Assembly: GCA_030453005.1 (NCBI GenBank)
Contig: JAKDLE010000146.1
Span: 1 to 7,074 of the forward strand
DNA from: Pseudonocardia sp.
Lineage (GTDB): Bacteria > Actinomycetota > Actinomycetes > Mycobacteriales > Pseudonocardiaceae
Reading direction: 5' to 3'
DNA length: 7,074 bases
Shown here: one piece after another, positions 4,464 through 7,074 of the stretch
Layout: each line of letters opens with the position of its first letter
How positions within the stretch are numbered: the stretch's first letter is position 1
The notes under the pieces: model-generated
What the model was told of the DNA's origin: nothing
The model's input: only the letters and a program-made list of their open reading frames with translations
The model's database searches: none
Position numbers and translations under genes: made by a program

Positions 4464-7074
4464 GCCGCTCCGGGCAGGTGCAGCCCCAGTCGGGCCGCCT
4501 CGGAGCGGGCCTGCGCCGCGAGCGCGGCGGCCTCCTCGTCGTCCCCGTCCCGCCGTGCCCGCAACGCCGCGGCCAGCGCCCACCGCGACAGCGCGGTGTG
4601 GGGCACGCAGCCGTTCTCGCGGTGCCGGGCGAGTGCGACGCGCAGGTGCCCGACGGCCGCCTCGGCGTCGCCGCAGCCCAGCGCGAGCTCCCCGAGCGTG
4701 TGCCCGACGAACCCGCCGAACATCATCCCGGTGCCGCCGTAGGCGACGCGGTCGGCGAAGGGGGCGAGGTCGGACCGCAGCGACCGCAGCGCGTCGGGGT
4801 CGCCGAGCGCGCCCCACAGCTGGGCCCGGACGACCATGAAGTTCGTCCAGGTGTAGTCGAGCACGAGCCGGGGCTGCGACGGCCACGGCCCGAGCAGGGC
4901 GCGCGCCGCCTCGACGCCCTCGGACGCCACGGTGGCCAGCGCCCGCAGGTCCCGCAACGCAGGCCAGGCGAGCATCCACTCGTCCAGGGCCGGTGCCAGC
5001 TCGCCCAGCCTGCCCTGGACGGCCCGCAGCTGCGCCAGCTGCAGCAGCCACAGTCCGCCGCCGGACATGGAGACGTCGGAGTGCACGTCGCGCAGCCGGG
5101 CGATCTCGCGCTCGGCGGTGTCGAAGTCCCCGGCGACGAAGGGCCGCAGGGCCTGCGCCCACGCGATGACCATCGCCACGGGGGCCGCGCGGTGCCGCTC
5201 GGCGAGCGCGGCGGCCCGGTCGAGGTCGGCCCACCCCTGCTCCAGGTGCCCCTGCTCGACGTGGGCGGCCGACCGCGCGGTCAGGCCGCGCGCGGTGGCG
5301 ACCGGGTCGGGCAGCAGCTGCGCGACCCGGACCCGTTCCTCGGTGAGGGCGGCCCGGCGGTGGAGCAGGTCGGGCCGGAGCTGCAGCGCCATCCAGCTGA
5401 GCTCGAGCACGTGGAGCAGGACGTCGGGTGCGCCGTCGGCGGCCAGCGCGGTCGCCTCGCCTGCGAGGTCCGCGCAGCGGCTGCCCGATCCCGCGTCGTA
5501 GAGCAGCTCCACGGCGAGCATGGCGAGCAGCTGGGCGCGCAGCGCGTCGTTCCCCGGCGGCAGCCGGTCCAGCAGCTCGGTGACCAGCGCGATCGCGTCG
5601 GGGTCCACGGTGGGGTAGGGCCGCCACGTCCACAACGGGTCGACCGTGACGACGAGGACGGCGCGGGCGGCGCCGGCGACGTCGCCTGCCTCCAACGCAC
5701 CCCGGGCCGCGCTCTCGAGGGCCGCCCAGGCGCTCGCGGGCTGACCGGTCCGGGCCCGGGCCCCGCCGAGCCGGACGAGCAGCGCGTAGCGCTCCCGGGG
5801 GGTGACGAACGGGTCGAGGGTCAGCGCGGCCAGCGCCTCCCCGTAGAGCCGGGCCGCCTCGTCGTGCGCGGCCTGCGACTCGGCCTGGGCGCCTGCGCGG
5901 GACGCGAAGGACCAGGCCGCGCGGGCGCAGGAGGGCCCGGCGCGGGAGTAGTGGTCGGCGAGCTCGGCGAGGTGCTCCTGCAGCCTGCCGACCCGCAGCC
6001 GTTCCAGGGCGTCGGCCGTCGCGGCGTGCAGCAGCGCGCGTCGGGGCGCCGCGATCCGCGCGTAGACCGCCTCCCGGAACAGCGAGTGGGTGAACCGGAA
6101 GCGGTCGGGCACGGCGGCGTCCTCGACCACGATGCCCCGGACGACGGCGGCCTCCACGGCGTCGAGGACCTGCCCGGACGGTAGCTGCGCCGCCACCGCC
6201 ACGAGATCGAGGTCGAAGGCGCGACCGGCCACCGACGCGACCGCGAGCACGCGGTCCGCGCCGTCGGGGAGCTGGGCCAGGCGGGCGCGGACGATGTCGC
6301 GCACGCCGTCGGGGATCGCCCGGGAGGCGGCGCCCGCCGCGTCCTCGAGCCCGCCCTCGCCCGCGAGCAGGCCCACCAGCTCGGCGACGTAGAACGGGTT
6401 GCCGTCGGTGCGGTCCCGGATGGCGCGGGCCCCGGCCTCGGAGATCGCCGTCCCGTGCCGCTCCCGGACGTAGACGGCGACGTCGGCGGCGGTCAGGCCG
6501 TGCAGCCGGACCCGCAGCGGGTCGTGCCGGGCCAGCGCCGCCAGGGTCTCCGCGAGGTGCGGCCCGATGTCGGCCTCCGCCTCCCGGCTGGTGCCCACGA
6601 CCAGCGCCGGCACCCCCGCCAGGCCGCTGACGACGGTGCGGAGCAGGCGCAGGCTGTCCGGGTCGGCCCAGTGCAGGTCGTCGAGCACCAGGAGGGTGGG
6701 CGCCTGCGCGCCCAGCACCCGGAGGAGGTCGAGGACGGCCGAGCCCAGTCGGAAGCCCGCCGACTCGGCGTCGAGCCCGCCTGCCCGCTCCGGCCCCGTC
6801 GCGACGGTGGACACCAGCGGGGCGAGGTCGGCGGCGGTGTCCCCGAGCAGGGCGCGGAGCTCCACGTCGCCGAGGTGCCCGACGAGCCCCCGGACCGCGC
6901 AGCTCCAGCCCCACAGCGGCGGGCTGCCCGCCTCCGCGTCCCACGCGCCGACGCCGATGCGGACCCCCAGACGCCTGCCCTCCGTCGTCAACGCCTCGGT
7001 GATGCGGGTCTTGCCGATGCCCGGCTCGCCGGTCACCAGTGCCGCGCGGCCCAGGCCGGTACCGGCCGGGCCCG
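4442..7074 (-). CDS. Large AAA/STAND ATPase regulator, N terminus beyond window
   Basis: This is a signal-transduction ATPase of the large transcriptional regulator type (LAL/SARP-like). The frame is open from the window end (bases 7074-7037 read ...LGRAALV) through VTGEPGIGKTR to TAG at 4444-4442, so the GTG at 7036 is internal and the true start lies outside. Counting from that GTG: Walker A GEPGIGKT at 3-10; Walker B LLVLDDLHWAD near 115-125 with Asp119/Asp120; a sensor-like strand ALVVGTSRE at 144-152; TDGNPFYVAEL at 210-220; a winged-helix-like region around 240-300. From about 330 to the end it is Ala/Leu/Arg-rich helical sequence resembling TPR-like repeats. The C terminus (RLGLHLPGAAQAPPLP) has no LuxR helix-turn-helix, so any DNA-binding (SARP/BTAD) or cyclase domain must be N-terminal and unseen. 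Its last 22 bases overlap the VOC gene tail to tail. The ligand and targets are unknown. Confidence 0.88.
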   Translation of the reverse strand, partial: GPAGTGLGRAALVTGEPGIGKTRITEALTTEGRRLGVRIGVGAWDAEAGSPPLWGWSCAVRGLVGHLGDVELRALLGDTAADLAPLVSTVATGPERAGGLDAESAGFRLGSAVLDLLRVLGAQAPTLLVLDDLHWADPDSLRLLRTVVSGLAGVPALVVGTSREAEADIGPHLAETLAALARHDPLRVRLHGLTAADVAVYVRERHGTAISEAGARAIRDRTDGNPFYVAELVGLLAGEGGLEDAAGAASRAIPDGVRDIVRARLAQLPDGADRVLAVASVAGRAFDLDLVAVAAQLPSGQVLDAVEAAVVRGIVVEDAAVPDRFRFTHSLFREAVYARIAAPRRALLHAATADALERLRVGRLQEHLAELADHYSRAGPSCARAAWSFASRAGAQAESQAAHDEAARLYGEALAALTLDPFVTPRERYALLVRLGGARARTGQPASAWAALESAARGALEAGDVAGAARAVLVVTVDPLWTWRPYPTVDPDAIALVTELLDRLPPGNDALRAQLLAMLAVELLYDAGSGSRCADLAGEATALAADGAPDVLLHVLELSWMALQLRPDLLHRRAALTEERVRVAQLLPDPVATARGLTARSAAHVEQGHLEQGWADLDRAAALAERHRAAPVAMVIAWAQALRPFVAGDFDTAEREIARLRDVHSDVSMSGGGLWLLQLAQLRAVQGRLGELAPALDEWMLAWPALRDLRALATVASEGVEAARALLGPWPSQPRLVLDYTWTNFMVVRAQLWGALGDPDALRSLRSDLAPFADRVAYGGTGMMFGGFVGHTLGELALGCGDAEAAVGHLRVALARHRENGCVPHTALSRWALAAALRARRDGDDEEAAALAAQARSEAARLGLHLPGAAQAPPLP
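4449..4469. terminator. Possible hairpin at the convergent gene ends
   Basis: AGCGGC (4449-4454) and GCCGCT (4464-4469) form a 6-bp perfect inverted repeat with a 9-nt loop across the VOC stop codon, exactly where the plus- and minus-strand genes converge. There is no T-tract on either side, so it is not a classical intrinsic terminator, and such short GC stems arise easily in high-GC DNA. Confidence 0.25.

Noticed and set aside
4346..6184. Plus-strand open frame of 612 codons antisense to the regulator
   Set aside because: Low-complexity Gly/Arg/Gln/Pro-rich translation with no motifs; it is the complement of the well-supported ATPase coding sequence.
3120..6944. Minus-strand open frame of 1274 codons across prcA, the VOC gene and the regulator
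   Set aside because: Composition is Arg/Gly/Pro/Ala repeats typical of out-of-frame reading in high-GC DNA. It covers three genes with clear family motifs in other frames and has no recognisable domain of its own.
1..7074. CRISPR arrays, tRNA/rRNA genes, insertion sequences or attachment sites
   Set aside because: I saw no regularly spaced long repeats, no tRNA-like cloverleaf, no transposase or integrase motifs and no terminal inverted repeats around the toxin-antitoxin module.

Overview
This is a high-GC actinobacterial window centred on the Pup-proteasome locus. The Pup, PrcB and PrcA sequences and the many GTG/leaderless-type starts fit a Pseudonocardiales- or mycobacteria-like lineage; a Pseudonocardia-type host is my best guess, inferred from protein resemblance only. 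The window is almost fully coding and no gene-free gap exceeds 300 bases.

Layout. (1) Bases 2-1300 (+): 3' part of dop, the Pup depupylase/deamidase; about 65-70 N-terminal codons lie upstream of the window. (2) Bases 1347-2028 (+): a two-gene VapBC-type toxin-antitoxin module (ribbon-helix-helix antitoxin, PIN-domain toxin) with its own near-consensus promoter, placed between dop and pup. (3) Bases 2104-4037 (+): pup, prcB, prcA, probably one transcription unit, encoding the protein tag and the beta and alpha subunits of the 20S proteasome. (4) Bases 4083-4463 (+): a small VOC/glyoxalase-fold protein behind a MerR-style promoter (19-bp spacer holding a perfect 14-bp palindrome) that seems to produce a leaderless mRNA. 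(5) Bases 4442-7074 (-): a large AAA/STAND-type ATPase regulator with a helical-repeat C-terminal half, truncated at its N terminus by the window end and overlapping the VOC gene tail to tail.

How the genes work together. Pup is ligated to lysines of target proteins by PafA (not in the window). Mpa/ARC (not in the window) unfolds the tagged proteins into the PrcA/PrcB barrel, and Dop removes Pup. Pup here is encoded with a C-terminal Gly-Gly-Glu, so it is ready for ligation and Dop is needed only for depupylation. The toxin-antitoxin genes, the VOC gene and the ATPase regulator are accessory neighbours rather than known parts of the proteasome pathway.

The core of the window is a known system. 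The parts most worth a second look are the VapBC module inside the proteasome locus, the orphan MerR-type operator with its effect on the VOC start codon, the Pup-GGE terminus, and a C-rich, G-poor spacer between pup and prcB.
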